A DNA stretch of 64,000 bases from Rhea pennata (lineage: Eukaryota; Chordata; Aves; Rheiformes; Rheidae). The stretch lies in contig NC_084664.1 in NCBI RefSeq assembly GCF_028389875.1, positions 115,947,966 to 116,011,965 of the forward strand. Direction: 5' to 3'. Below, piece by piece: positions 21,701 through 36,700 of this stretch (position 1 is the stretch's first letter; each line of letters starts with the position of its first letter). The notes under the pieces were generated by a model, which was not told the DNA's origin, did no database searches, and saw only the letters and a program-made list of their open reading frames with translations. Made by a program: the position numbers and the translations under genes.

Positions 21701-24700
21701 TTCGCAAAAGATAAATGCAGTTGGAATGGTAAAGCATTGAGATAGGACATTCGGTAAAATTAAAGGGACGCTAAATGTTGTTTAGATTTTAAAATCACCT
21801 GGACTGCATTGGGAAGAATTGCAGCAACTGGCTGGTGAATATTAAACTTTCTTTTACTCCTTACAAGAGAGACAGTGTGATCTTGAACTTCTGTTGCTTT
21901 TGCGGTATTTAAAAAACCCTTTAGTATTTAGTAGTAAAGATAGCACACGCAAATGATAGCTGGAAAAATACCAAAAATACTTCATTTTTTTTTCCCCAAA
22001 GACACTGATCAAGTATGTAAGCTCATCAGTTATATTGAGTAGCTTGCAATATCAGTTTAAGTCTGTTTAGAGAACTGAATGTGTCATGTCATGTGGTAGA
22101 AATCTGTGCTATGCTCAGTGGGTAGTGCTGTATGTTAGAGTTGCATATGCAAGTTTTGCTGTAAGTTGCAAAGCTTCTGGTAAGTATGAAAGATAAAATC
22201 AAGGAATAATTAGTACTGTCCTGGTCATTGCAAGCATCTGTGTGTTTTTTTTTTTTTTTTTTTTGTGAAACCAGTCTCTGAAAATTATGGTGATATCACA
22301 AGATAGATGTGCATAATTTGCAAAGTGGAAAGGATCACAATAGATGCAGGTAAGCTGCCTGTTACTCAAATTGTCAGGTATCTGGAGCAAAGTCCACTAA
22401 AAGGTATTTCCCATCAGTGTCTCAAAGAAATAGTCTCTGATTACAATTGAAGTAGAGAAAACATGGGCAGGAGATGAAAATCCCCTGTTATTAGTGAGCA
22501 AATCTGGGCTTCCTTAGACCTAGAGAACTAGTGAGGCATAGTGATATTCCCTGGATAATTTCGTGAACTAGGACCAGTCAGATGATACAGTAATGATGGT
22601 GTTTGGTTTTCATAGCTTATATTTGATTTGTAGGTACTGTCTGCTTCTAGGAGGTCTCTGGGAAATTAAAGTTCCTTATGTTTATGTTCAGGCTTGATTA
22701 ATAATGCAGTGTGCCCTGGTTGACACAATGCCTGAAGGCTGTTTCACATCCATCTTGCCAAGTGACTGTTGCCATTTAGTTAAAACAGAACCTCAAGAAG
22801 CCAGATCCAGCTGATTGTTTGGCAACTTATTACTAGAGTATTTTCTTGAGGCAGCTGAAGGTGTGTGTGGAAGGGGGAAAGTGTATTCAGTATGCTTTTA
22901 TCTGGTTTGTATCCTAAACATTTTACAGATGTACAGTTTGGGCGATAGTTTCCACAGTATTTGCATAGACTGAAATTAATAGTTCTGTGAAAGTTTTGCT
23001 GTCTTTTGTAAGGATTTTTTGTTGTTGTTTCATCTCATTTGAAACGATGAGATCAGTGTTAAATCTTACAGTATATAGCCCTTTGCTTGCCCATCTGAAA
23101 TAAGTGAAAAGTGCCCATGGACATGTAACATGTTCATACATGTAGACATGTAAATCCTGAGGAAATCAAGTGGAATACAATCTTCTGTTGATTTCCATGC
23201 GAACACCCAGAAAACAAGTGTCTGCTAGGGAAACTAATCTGGATGAACTGCTTGCTCTTAGTTGAGACAGATTTAAAGGGGTGATACTGCCCTCTCTTAG
23301 AACTCTGCCAAGATAACAGTTACATTAACATCTCATAATTTAAAATTAAGACCTAATTTAAACACTAAGTTTCAGATCTCTCTGTAACAGCTTAATACCT
23401 CACAGTGTTCTAGGAATGATATGTGCAGAGTATTGGCGTGTCTTCTGGTTCATATAGGTTTATGTATGACTTCAATGTGTCAAACATCTGACTTGCTGTT
23501 TAAAGAATATGACTCCAGTGAATACTGGGAGTACAGAACAAACCAGAAGGTTTGGCGTGTAGATTCAATGCCTTTTTGGACTAAGTTCTCCTGAAAGCAT
23601 GGATATGGCACTTAAGCTCCTTCAAGGTGTTGTTTCATTGCCATCAGCTGAGTCCTTTGCAAGAAGGCAAAGCTCTTTTGTGAAGTAACTTAGGTCCAAG
23701 AGAACTTGATTCTCAGGTCATCTATCTGTAGATAATCCTGAGACTGATTTAGATGACAGCAACCCAGCCTTAAGTAACTGAGGAACCGAACATGAAAGGT
23801 GTGATTTGTAGACTTCTTTTCTTCACTTTCTCATAGTGCTCCAGTCTGCTATGGCAGAGCAAGCCTAAAGAGCTGTTTTGTTAAAGCAGTTGTGTTGGAA
23901 ATCACATAATCAAAGTAATGATTTAATTTGACAATTTAAGCTTCAAATATAGCAACATACAGTATATCTCCACAGGAGCACAGCTATTTTGTTCAGTTCA
24001 GGTACATAGATGTTCCTTGTGGAAGTTCTTCAGAAATGTCCTCAGATTTGGCTTGTGTGATAGAAATTTAACGGTAAAACTTACCTTTATACGGAGATGC
24101 GTCAGTGTTCTGTACTGCCGGATGAAACTCTGAACTTCAGTTGATGACAATTTTATATGAACAGCAGTGCTGTTTTCATGACAACATTGCATGAACACAG
24201 TAAAGCTGAAGCAGATGTTCTTACACGCAGTGGTATAAACAGTCTTCTGTCATCGTTCATAGCAGTGACTTTCTCTGGGGACAGTTTTTTGTTCTACTGA
24301 CTGTAATTAAAATGAGGAGAAACTCATCTCTTGAATTACTTGAGTGTCTGGAAGCTGCTGCTTCTGCTAACCTAAATTTTGTTTCTTGATTCCAGTGGTG
24401 GATGCTAACTAAACATGACTACAGCTTAGAAAAGTTGAATGGGGTTCTTAGATAGTTTACAAAAAGCTGGATTTCCTTGCCTGGTGGGATTGGGACAGCA
24501 CAAATTTTTAGCCATGTCAGACTAAATTTTTAGGTATATCAGGCTTGAGCAGCAAATGAGATTTAAATAGGAGATCTCTAGTTTTCCATGACACATGCTG
24601 CTTCTGTGCCAAGTTAGAGGGTGTTGTGAGTGGTCACTGCCCAGCTTTGCAGGAGAGATGGTCAGTACTGTCTGAAGTATTGGTCCTAGAGCTTCTGCTC

Positions 24701-27700
24701 CATAGGAGAAGACAAGTAGTCTGAGAAGGGTATAGACCTCAGTGAGATTTCTTTAAGTTGAAGTTATCACTTATTTCCTTCTGGTTAGCTTCAAAGGAAG
24801 CTTGCCTTGGTTTCTGTCGTCAGTTCCTTCCATTCTAGCCTTCCTGCAGGATGGCAGCTGAAGGTAGGTATGTAGGGAAGAAAGAAATCAGCTCCTTAAG
24901 TGAGCAATTCTACTTTTGACTGTCTTTACTGGCAGTCAGGAAAAATAAATAGCTTCCCAAATGATGTTTTTGGCAGAGCAGATGGAATTTCTAGAGATAG
25001 ACATCTAAATTCATTGTAAAAGGACTGTTACCTGAAAGAGGTGCCCAAGTTTTCTAATGATATACATGAAGAACTGATCCATGCCAGTAGCTAATCACTT
25101 GAATTTTTTGTTTGAGATGTGAAAATAAGAACAGCCTCGTAACCCTAAGGGGATTGTCCCTAGGTCTTAATGTCAAAGTGCATGAGTGATATGAATGTGA
25201 TTCCTGTTGTCTGAAACAACTTTAGTAAAACTATGAAACTGTGTATCCTGTGAACAAGCTTTCCTTGTGATTGGAAATGGGAAGCGATGCCCCGAAGAGG
25301 GCATTTGTGGTGCTGAGAAGATGTCTCACACTGTTCAGTAACTACAATTGATGCTGATATTTTGGTCACAGATTAGACATCTCTTCTGTGTTTTAAATGC
25401 TGTGCTGGGTGGCAGTAACCGAAACTTCACTGGTTCAGCTCTTCAATTTTTTTCCTGAGGAGTTGCTATATAGTGATTGACCGTAAGACACGATCTGTTT
25501 TCATATTTAGACTGGCAAAAATTACTTTCTAGTGAATGCAAAACTAGCTTCTCATACACATTTTTTTTGAATGTGAAGAAAATGGATTCTTGTCTTCCCT
25601 TTAGTTCCTGCAGTAGCATCTTGGTAGCCGCACAAGTCTGTTTCTGTTGAGGATTTTAAGAATGCTGTTACCTGCTCTCTCATTTCACAGCTTTACATAA
25701 CACATGAAACTTCAGCCATAGGTTTTGAGTGCTTTAAAACTTTTTGTTCTGACAGAAGACACCTCCTATGTCTGTTCTTGGTGCCTGTGTTGACTTCAGT
25801 GTTGGGTCATTGCTTTTGTTTCAAGGCGGAAAAGAGGTATCAGAAGTCTGGGGAATAAGAGGGTTAACTGTGAAAAGTTTAGCTGAATTGCTGCAACCAA
25901 AAGTGGAATATGAATGTGTATTTCAAGTTCTCAATTCTTTCAAAAGAGCCATGTGCCAATCTAGTGTCATTTCAAGAGATCAATTTCTGTAATTGCCCAG
26001 AACTGTGAATTTCGTGCTTGTTTTTAAATAATGTTGTGTGCCTCTTTTGTGGAAAAAATAGTATCATTAAATTTCTAAGTCTGGACTTTTTTCTCCAACA
26101 GGAACTGTTCTTATCAGAAGCGGTAATGGCCAGCTAATGCTAGTATCTCAACAAGCAATAGCACGAGCACAGAGTCAGCCACAAAGTAACACGAATGTAA
26201 GACCATCTGTACCTACCAGCACACCTGCAGTCAGAATATGTGCTGTACAGGTAACTACTCTTAACAGCTTTAAATTAAAGTAGGTGTATGTTCTGTTCTT
26301 TCATGTAGTTATAACAGTGTCAAAAAAAAAAAAAAAAAAAGTTGAGTTCACTAAGTACCTGAAAGCTTTCTTAAATGCTGCCATGCTGAACAGTCTGTTT
26401 TTCACATAAATGCCGCTTTGCTTTCTCAGTATGAAAAACCTGCTAGCAGTTATACACGGTATAGCTCTAATCCAGGAGTCCTTCTCTTAGGATGATGATG
26501 CGAATTGTTCTAAAAACTACCTAAATTGTCATTGCTCGAAACTGCAACCTTGCAGTCTTCTAATGAGAAGCTTTTCAGATGCTAACTAAGCATCTGAGAA
26601 TGGGCTCCTGTGTCCTTAGGATGTTTCTCCTTCTCTGTGCTCTGCTGGTTCTTGTTTCCCTCTGATAATGTAGCCATCACAAAAAATAAGAAAGGGCACA
26701 AAAAATCTAATCATTTATGTAGTTTTTCACAGCATGCTCATTTAACCTTTTCATTTTGATTAGGGATTGTGTCTAAATGTCTTAATCCCTTTTCCCTTGT
26801 AGAAGGTAGAAAAATAGCTTTGAAAACTGCTTAAACTATGTGGGTTAAATGGTATGTATATTACTATAAGAGAGTGTTTCTTGATTTATGCTGATTTATG
26901 CTGGACAAGAGTAGGTATTAACTTCAGTGTCTGTTTTATCATTGACTTGTTGGACAACTGTTCTCCATACAATATTACTTCTTTCTTTGAAGAACTCTGG
27001 CACCCAATTACTAAAGAAAGTAACAGCTACTCCTGTGAAAATATCGCAAACAACAAATTCTGTGGCTTCTACTGTTCAGCCACTTGCTGTAATACAGGTA
27101 GGTGACAAACTTTAAATCCCTCTAGAATAACATCCAGTGATGGAGAGAACTGAAGATTATATGGATGCATTCTTGTTATTTATAACTAATCTGACTTTCA
27201 CTAAGCTAATAAATTTTGTCCTTGCAATGTATTTCTTTATTCAATGTCCCTTTCTTTTTGTAAATGTGTTATTTAATTGTACTTTTGCCAGTGTGTGAGA
27301 TCTATACTCAGTGAAGTAGTGATGAGTACAGTGCTTGTACAATGGTAATGAGCAATGTGTAATGTCTGGGTGAAATAAGTAGTTCTGAGAATGATTTGCT
27401 ATGCATTTGTGCCCTGTGATTGAGCTTCTTCAGGCTGTAGATGAATCTCTTCTGGTGGCTGGAGACTTCATAATGGTACTGTCTTGTGTAGGTTTCCTGC
27501 TGCCTTTTGAAAAAAGTATAACCAAAGTGTTGCCAGGTGGAAGGGGCTCTTTCTTCACCCTTCTCCTCTGCCAAGCTCTTTTTCATGTGTCTCACTTTCC
27601 TTTTCTTGTTTTTCTCATTAAAACCTGAAGGAAGGTGATGTCTGAAGACTTCTTCTGCAACTGAATTGGACAGACAGGTTCCAAAGATATGGGTGAGAAT

Positions 27701-30700
27701 AGACAGTGGCTGGAAATTCACAGGCTTGCAACCTGTAGTGTTCGAGATTTTTCCTAGATCCAATTCTTCTGTTCTTGGACCAGAGTTCTAGATAAACATG
27801 TATGATTAAGGAAAACTACTACTTTTTCCAGCTAAAATATTCTGTCCTCTCCATGACCTGGAGGAGAAATCTAGCTTGTACGTCCTTCTTTCATTTGTGA
27901 AAGAGCTTGAATGGGACTTGCCTGTAGCTGTTGATCAAGCCCTCAATGAAGGAGTAGGATCAGTCATTCAGAACATGGTGGATGTATGTTCTTGACCTTG
28001 AGGGTCTTCGAAGGATATGTTCACTGACAGCCACAACTAACAGTCTGATTTATAAATTTGTTCTCCTGCTGCTCTTCTGCTTTAGCAACTGAAAGCAACT
28101 TACAGCTTTGCCTGTGATGTTCTCTCTCTTCCTTCTTGCTGCAGACAGATATTGTTAAAGGGGAGAACCTGGAGACCTATTTTTTAAATACATTTCTGTT
28201 TTACCTAGAATGGAAAGAACATACTTATTCGTGTCTAATAAGAACAGTAACCTGTATTCATTATCCATTTTTATTGTGAAGTACTTGAAAACCATGTGTT
28301 CATGGTCTCTAGGTAGAGAATTTTAAGGTATAAAGAATATTATCATCTACTCTACTACCCTTGAACTAGGGAGAAATGATGAAGATAAAGATTAGACTGT
28401 GAGGACCCAGGCAGTTTTATCCATCAGACAGAGCAAATGTAATAAAGATTGAAGTTTGTTATGCTAATAACTTCACCTTTTTCTTTGAACTTACATCTGC
28501 CTGTGCTCTTTTTTTCTTAGTTTTTCTCTGCTGTCATAGTTTGGTTTGAGGTAATCAGTTCAACCTGTGTTCCCTTGAGGTATTGAGAGAGATGGACATA
28601 GAATATTCCTTTTCTGTAACCTTTTTTAAGCTATAGAAACGTGAGCACTTCTAATAAGCATAGTTTGTTTTAAACAAGAAATATGATTCTAAGAAAAATT
28701 AATACCACTTTTGTGATTGGTTTCCTTAACCTACCTAATCTGTTGAAGATTGCAATACCTGCACAAGTGTCTTGTACAATAAGGTGTAAATAGGTGCAAT
28801 ATGGATACATCTTGCTATCAAAAGGCTGCTTCGCTCCTCATTCTGGAGGATGTAGTTTGTGGAACAGCTGTGAGGAGCATGCTAACAAGTTAGTCTGACA
28901 GGTTGCAGGAAAGCTTTGGGAAAAGAAAGGAAGAGCCCATGGATCTGATTTCTATGGCAGCTGTTATATGTGTGATGCCTAAAAGAACTTGCTGGTATTA
29001 CAATATTTTGAGGTCAGAGAAAAGGATTGTTGGTGTGGCGATGTGATGTCATCGCAGAAGGTGAGAGAATGAATAGGAACTAATGCTTAGCTTGGTTGCA
29101 TTTCTCTTATCCTATGCTAAGTGTAACTTGGAACATTATTCTATGCAATACTCTCTAGTTACTGACTTAAGGACTCTTCATCTAAAATATTTCCATTTGT
29201 TGTCATTCTTGCATGTTTGAGCTCCAAGGTTAAAAATAAATAAATAAATAAAAATGTGCAGGTATTTTGTCTCTTCTTCTTCCCAGATGGGATAACAAAG
29301 TTGCAAAGTATTTAATTAGCATCATGCTGGGGCACTTTCATTTAGATGCAAAGCTCTTCTCTTGAAATTACTTCTAAATATGCAGGATTAATGCCATTTT
29401 TGTTGTGACTGTTTCTCTGTTGCTTGAAGTGAGAATGAGAATTTTCAGTAGTGAAAAAGGTTGAGGGCAGGTGATAGAAGGCTGATTCCCATATATCTGT
29501 CTTCCTGGGAAAAGGGTCCAGCAGACTTCCTGTTGTTCCCTCCCTCAGCTGATAAAATTCTGTTCTGACCTTGATGTGTAAACATAGTGGGAATCGCAAG
29601 AGATCAGCTCCAACAAACCTCATGTTTTCAGTTTTTAAAGCCCAAAGCATTGCAACTTGACAGTTTTGTGCTCTGTCTCCTGCAGTCTCCCTCCCTACCA
29701 TCTGTTGGTGGGATTCTTGTGCCCAGTTTGCTTTGCTGTGGTCTTAGAGCAGTTGAGCTTCATCCTTGGAAGAAGCAGTCGTGGTGGCAAAGATCCTGCA
29801 GAGAGCTATTAAAGTGTTACCAACAGTGGGAGCCTAAGCTGGAGTGCTTTCTGGTAGCTGCCTGCCTCTTTCACATCAAGCTGGCAGCAGCTTGTGAGCT
29901 GTGGGGTGGACCTACCTTGGGGTGGGGGGGAGAGAAGTGACAAAAGTGCTTGAGTTTTGTGCTAATTTTAAATGTTTGCTCACTAATTTTCCCTGTCTGG
30001 AAAAATTCAGAAACACTTTGATATTCTACAGACTGTCCAACTGTGTTTTTGTTTTATTTGTGATAGGATGAGTTGGGCTCTCTTGTGTGTTATTTTTGAG
30101 TAATGAAATTATCATGAATTAATTTGTGATTATTGGACTAAACTGCAATATTTGAATATAGTAGGAGTCAGTGAAATAGTGCTGCACAGATCTGAATCTA
30201 GAATTTGGCCTGCAAAACTAGGTTGTTTTTTTTTTTTTTTGAAGTGGTAGTGGAAAGGCAGGAACAAAATAACATCTAACTTCAGTTTGTGTTAACCATT
30301 TTGCTTATTTTGATATCCTACAGCTTCAGTCTTTAGCTTTTTTCTATCAAATAGAGTTTGAAAGTTGTGAGGTATTTTAGTGGCAAAATATTACTCATAT
30401 TTGGTATTCTGGTTTTGTATCAAAAGAACTGGGGGATTTTTTTCTTCAAAGTCTGAAGTAGAAATACTCATTTTTAGTGTGTGTATATATACATATATGT
30501 GTATATATATACACACATATATGTGTGTGTGTATATATATATTTTAAACTATGCTCATCTTTAGCCTGGTTTGTAAAAGAGAAAGGCAACTGTATTCTTG
30601 TTATTTCCCAAACCTTCATTCCTTTCCAGGTTCTGGAACTTCTGAATCTGCTGATAAATTTTATTTAGATTTGAAAGAGGTGAAAGTATCAAATAACTAA

Positions 30701-33700
30701 ATCTTGTGAAGTCTTGTGTCTGGGAATGATTCAAATTGGTGCCCATGTGGAGCGAAAGGCAGGAAAAACTTGTTCATTAGGTGTTTTTTGCCCAGCTGGC
30801 TGCTTTTGCTTGGCACGTGTGCATCTCCAAAGTGGACACAATGCATGTTTCTTGCCTGGTGGCTGTGTGATAGGAAACATGAGAGTTATTGCAATTGGGA
30901 GAGGAGGTTAAGTTATTTCAGAGGGAGGTATATAATCTCTTGAGGCTGTATCTCTCCAGAGCAGCATCAGTTGGCTTAGTGTTGTCCAAAATTGATTAAT
31001 CCTAGACTGCAGAAGTCTGGCAAAGTTATGGTATTGCTTTCTTCAAATAAGTTTACCTATCTCTCTTTCCAGTGGAAGCTGGAAGTAGTTATTCCAGAGT
31101 GGGTGAACCTTTTTTGCCCCCCCCCCCCCCCCCCAAATAGAACCAATTAATTATGGCTGTGGTGGTTCTCTACCTTTATTATATTAAATAGAGCATTCAT
31201 TAAAGCAATTGAATACCGTCTTTAAAAGCAAAGATGGAAATAGTTTAGCTATATTGTAAATAGCTTGGTAATTTGGAGAGCGGAGAGATGATGATGCTTT
31301 ATACGCTAGCAGAATACTGTATGTTTGTTCAAGTTAGTGTTTGATTTAAAAAGTGTTAATTTTTCCTTTTAGCCAGCAGCTGCAACAGCTAGTGTTACTA
31401 CAGTTACTGCTGTAAAGCCTTCAAGTACTGGAACACCTGTAAAACTTCCAGTTACAGGACCACCTGCACAGTCAACCTCCCAAAAGACAGTTTCTGTGAA
31501 AGCAGAGGGCACAACAGTAGCACAGACCAACACTTCTGCAGTAAGAAAAAAGTTTAATTAAAAATTAACATTTTCTATATTTATCAGAGGTTGGAGAGCC
31601 AATGGAAGATCTAACAGTCTTTTTATTTTCGCACTAGGAAATGCTAGAGAATGTGAAGAAATGCAGGAATTTTCTTGCTACGCTAATAAAACTGGCATCT
31701 AGTGGACCTCAAGCCCCTGAAATGGGGCAGAATGTGAAGACTCTGGTGCAAAATCTGTTGGTGAGACTCTTCACACTAATGACAAAACTTTGTTTATCAA
31801 TTTGTGACATATTGACTTTTAGTTTTGTTCCATGTCTTTCTGCTTATATGTTGTTCTTTAAACAACATACTGATTGTTGTTTACCCTTGATTCTACCCTT
31901 GATTTTGGGTAGAATACACCTGACTCTTTAAATCTTACACTATAACATACATTTTAACTAGTTACTATACTTCCTTGCCTGTGTCATCCCCACTCCCGTT
32001 CCTCTTTAATTTTATACTTGTACATAATTGATAATAGAAAGAGCTGATGGTTTACACAACTTATGGGTCTCAGCTGCTTTGCTTTTCTTTTTTTAATAAC
32101 AGTAGTGTAGTTTTGAGTCAGAATGAAACCCTTGCTGTTCAGGAGGTTGTAGTGCGGTGCTGAGTCCAAACTGCTGTTGCACTCTTAAGATGGAGTTGAC
32201 TTAAAAGTTGACAATTTGAAGCTCCAGTGAAGCAAGCTATTATCTGTATACAACGTGATGGAGAAAGTAAGTTGGTGTCTGCCAACCCTCTGTGATGTAT
32301 TTCTCCTTCTAGTTGGCTTCTAGACACCTAGTGCTGAACCCAGGCCCAGCTGGGTTTTCTGCTAGCATTTTCTCCTATACTACTGCTTGACATTTGACCT
32401 GCTCCTTTTTTATTCCACCTTAGCAGAAGGCTATGTGCTGCAAAAGGGAGATAGCTTTGCTGATGGTACTGACAGACTGATTGGTTTCTTTTTTGTTATA
32501 GAAAAGTGCATTGTAGACAGAAGTGTTACCTCAGGGAGCAGTATGTCTTAAGATACAGCCTTGCAGAAATATGCTGTTCTCTTCTTCCTCTTCTTCTGCT
32601 TTCATGTCCATGCTGTATTATATACCTTCTCTTGGACAATATCAGAATTATTCCTACTTGTGCTTAGAGTACTTTTTAAGAACAGCCCTTACCAGGTGTA
32701 TATCATTGAATCATGCATTTATTTGCTTTTTACAGAATTTTAAAAAAGCTGCGCCTCTAGCACTCAATATGTGTTTGTGATGTAAATGCAAAATAAATGT
32801 TTTGTATGCATGAGGGAAACAAGTAAATGGCAGCTGTGAAGTAAAATGGTCCTTAAGATAGTGTTTTATAAAGCAGGTGTCAAGCACCTTGCATGCACTA
32901 ACACAGAGTACCAGATTGCTGCATCTGTATCAGTGAGTTTGTAGACCTCAGTGACCTGTATCCATACCTCAGACAGAACACGCCAGCAGGTCAAATGACT
33001 AGATAGAGCTGTGGCATGTTTTGGTAAGCCAATGAATATATAGTCCTTAAACACTGTTCTGAGTACATAGCTCCTTGGAACAGTAATTCTAAAGGATAAT
33101 ATGGGTGAAAGGAAGAATTTCTCTGCAGAAGGAGAGATTCTAGCTAAGGTTCCTCCCCCTTTTGTTTTTTACCTTCTTGAAGGAGGTACCATTCTTGGTG
33201 ACCCTGCAGCAGCTAAGTGGCAAAACCTTAAACTCTTAGTGATTTAATAACATAGTCTCAGCCCCACCATTGCACCCCTTTGGGTGAGGATGGGATCAGT
33301 ATCTGGGGGTACATCCCATCTAGTTCAGGTGATATGATAGTAATGTTTGTAAGTAAGGACATTGCAATCTGGGATGGTTTCTTAACCCTCCCAAACCACT
33401 GAATAGGTGTTTGTATTGGGGCAGAGAACAAAGCATTAAGGAAGAAGATGGTGTTTTGCAACCTGCAGACTGTTGCCTTAATGGTATGCAGAAGTGATCT
33501 TGCTTGTTTTTTTCCTGCTTTAGAAAGAAGGTATTAAGTATTCTGCTTTATTATGCCATTTGTGCATTAGACTAAATTGTTTTACGAAAATTACTTGAGT
33601 TTTCTCTTGTCTCCTGACCTCTTCACATTTTGATCTTTATGTAGATAACTACTTTTACAGTTAAAAAGTCCTCTTATGTTGGATTTTAAGTATTTCTGCA

Positions 33701-36700
33701 TAAAAATAAAGGATCAGTGAAGGATCCTCAGAAGGATCAATGCTACTTATGAATTTTTTTCTATTTATTCACTTCAGTGAACGGGCATTTGAGCAATTAT
33801 CCTTATAAATATATTAACTGCTTGTAGTTTAAGAAAGGAATTTGATTCTTTAATACCATATCTGAATTACAACATCATTCCAAGCTAAAACCTTTTGGTT
33901 AAAAATATGGGAAGGGAAAAAAGTGTCAGATATCATGAAGTTGTTCAATTTCAGTAATTTAAACTTCCATGAGTTGTTAATATACCTGCAAAAATAAATG
34001 ATTCATATTTAGTACCTTGTCACTGTAATTATGCTTTTTTTCTTAGGAAGCAAAAATAGAACCAGAAGAATTTACAAAAAAGCTATATATAGAACTCAAG
34101 TCTTCTCCACAACCATATTTAGTTCCTTTTCTCAAGGTAAGTGTTTGATTGTGGATATGTAGTATTCAATGGGGTTAGCAGGACCGGAAGGGAAAAGGAA
34201 AGGAGTGGAGGAGTATTCAAATAGTTATGTTCAAATTGGTTGAAGAAATCATACTTAAACTTATCTTTTGTGACCTCAGCTCATTGAAAGGTGGAGATAT
34301 TTGTGTGATGTTTTAGAGGAGTAATTTTATCTGTATTCACAGGTTGGAGACTAATACCATTACTGGAAACTACTTTGTTGGAATCTGGTCTTACCTTACA
34401 GTAACAGTAGAGTAGCTCCAGTAAAATGACCTCTTTCTTATCAAAACTGCAGCTATTTTAAATTCTTCTAATACCTAACTGAATTAAAGGTGTATAATGC
34501 TTATAAATAGAAATTATGCAAAATTTATCCTTGAATACTAGCTTTAGGTAGCTTCTTTATTTTCTAGTTTGTGCTTAACTGTAGGCAGGAAAAAACACCC
34601 TCTTCCCAAGAAAATGTCTGACATGACTTTTGCAACTTAAGAGAGGAGGGAGATAACTGTACCTCCATTCAAGCAAATCATGTAAATAAAAATGCTGTCC
34701 TAACTTTTTAAATCACATAGTAGAATGTGATTTATTGACAATCAAAATAAAAATGAGCATCTCGTGCAGCAAGCTGTAAATCTCAGTAAAAACATGAAAA
34801 AATCAGACATATTTAGGTAAGTGTTATGCACTCTACTCTTCAGCTTGATGGATCTCTGGCAAACCTGGTATAGTTTTTCTGGAGCTTGTCCTCTTTCTTT
34901 GTATTTTACCATACATATAACACTGCATGTTACCACATGGTAGAATTACTGTAGATGACTATTATCTGTTCAAGTAAGGGATGATTTTTTTTTGTTTTTG
35001 TCTTGTTAGAATGGCAGCCTTCTAAATGCTTTCCCAGTAGCTTGCCATGGGTCAAGAGAACAATTTTGTCTCCATGGGCCATCATGGAGTACTTGGCATT
35101 TACCACTAAAGAAGTACTGAGGATATCTGGTTCTGAATGCTGGCTAAAAAATGGGATAGGAATGCACAGTTGTGAAATTCAGAAATGCTACAAATACACA
35201 CATTATAAATAGCAGGCCAGCAGATTTGATTTTTCAAGAAATGAAGTTTCTATAAGAAAATTTTACTCTTGAATTCCTTCCTTGCTTGTTGACACTGCTG
35301 TCACATCTGTTGAGAAGATAGATTATAAAGATATGGAGAGATGGTGATCTTCATGGCCATTATCAAACAGGCAGATGTTTTCAGTTTGTGTTTACGAAGT
35401 GCAGATTTATAAGCAGCATAGAATCAGTTAAAGAACTTGGGCTTTGCTTTTGTTTTGTAAGCTCGGGGGGAATGATTAGATACTTTGGTCAACAGACAAC
35501 TGTGCATTAGAAATATTGTTTATTTAATAATGTGTTATAACACTTGTTATTGAGCAAGAGTTTTGTCCAGGGGATATTCTCAGACACTTGTCATCAGACA
35601 CCTTGGTCATGGGCATTTCATTTTATTTTTTTATTTTTTAAGGCATATAGCCATTTGCTATGGAGGCTGTCTTTGCTCTATGAGAGTACTGTGCTATGTA
35701 TCTTGTGACACTAGATGAAAATTAGAAAATTGGAATATGTTCAAGTTAGTGTATTAAGTGATTCTTTTTCTTATATTTGAAAGACAGTAAACAATTAGGG
35801 AAAATAGTGAACTCTACTTTGAAGTAGTCGCTGAAGTTTCTCCTTGCTGACCATGTTTGCTCTTTCACATGATTGTCTTTGCTGTATACCCTTAAGTGCA
35901 GTATGGGAATGGTGAGTAGCATACCCTTGTGAAATCTGAAAGCAGGTGGTCTTCAGAAGAATGATCTTCTCTGCAGTGCTTGATGAAAAGTTTAGCTATT
36001 GGTCACCTTTCAATTCTCTGTTTAATTCCTTAGAGACCTGTTAAATGTCTGTACAGAAGCTAATACAGGTAGTTCTGTTACTTGTGGACAGCTTTATTGT
36101 GGCTACAGTCAATGTGACTGAAAAAGCCTTTTTTTTCCCCCTCTCTTCCTTGTTGTACAGTCTCAGCTTTTCTAACTGCCACAACAAGCTTGACTTCAGC
36201 AGTAGCGTAGCTGTGTTCTATAGGGCCTTAGATAACAAATCCTGAAAAACCGAAGCTGCATATGTGCAGGGCTAGCTTGGATGCTACTGTGCAGCATTCC
36301 CAAAACAGCACAGATGAACCTCAGTAGCTTTGCTGAGACATAGCCCCAGGTGTGTGGGGGGGTAGATTTAGGCTAATAAACTGTGACAGACCTAGAATAA
36401 TTCCTGCAAAGGAGTCCAACAGCTGGACTTACTTGCTGCACTGCACTTGCTAGTGCTTTGAGTTCCCAAGGATTTATTAGCTCAGGCATAGTGCTGTCCT
36501 CATATATTCATGTAAGTTCTCTGCCATAGTTAATAAGCGATCCTACGGTGTGTATTACTGATATAAATGGTGAAAAGACTTTGAGGTAGTTCCAAAGGAG
36601 TTAGGTCAGATTTATCAGGCTGTGTCAGACCTGACTGGCATCACACAATGCTGCTGCATGTTTCTCTTACTGCATGGTACTAGGTAATGGTATTATCTAG

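Larger units (their letters stand above)
15758..26101 (+). other. TAF4B intron 1 (10.3 kb)
   Basis: The first 430 bases are CpG-island sequence with a G-run cluster next to the donor; the rest is AT-rich. Simple tracts: TG-rich 18504-18528, A21 at 19323-19343 and T20 at 22245-22264. No coding exon, alternative first exon or transposon was recognised; open frames of 60-110 codons look like chance. Confidence 0.8.
27098..31372 (+). other. TAF4B intron 3
   Basis: About 4.3 kb. Holds an AAAT-type short repeat (29232-29254), a T15 tract (30226-30240), a TG/TA alternating repeat (30477-30543) and a C18 tract (31117-31134). A 151-codon antisense frame at 27308-27763 has no recognisable domain. Confidence 0.85.

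Noticed and set aside
27308-27763. 151-codon antisense frame in TAF4B intron 3
   Set aside because: No recognisable motif, no flanking splice or promoter logic, ordinary intron composition; chance is the simplest explanation.
29222-29254. A/T-rich run as a possible retrocopy poly(A) tail
   Set aside because: No gene-like body or target-site duplication upstream; it is an AAAT microsatellite.
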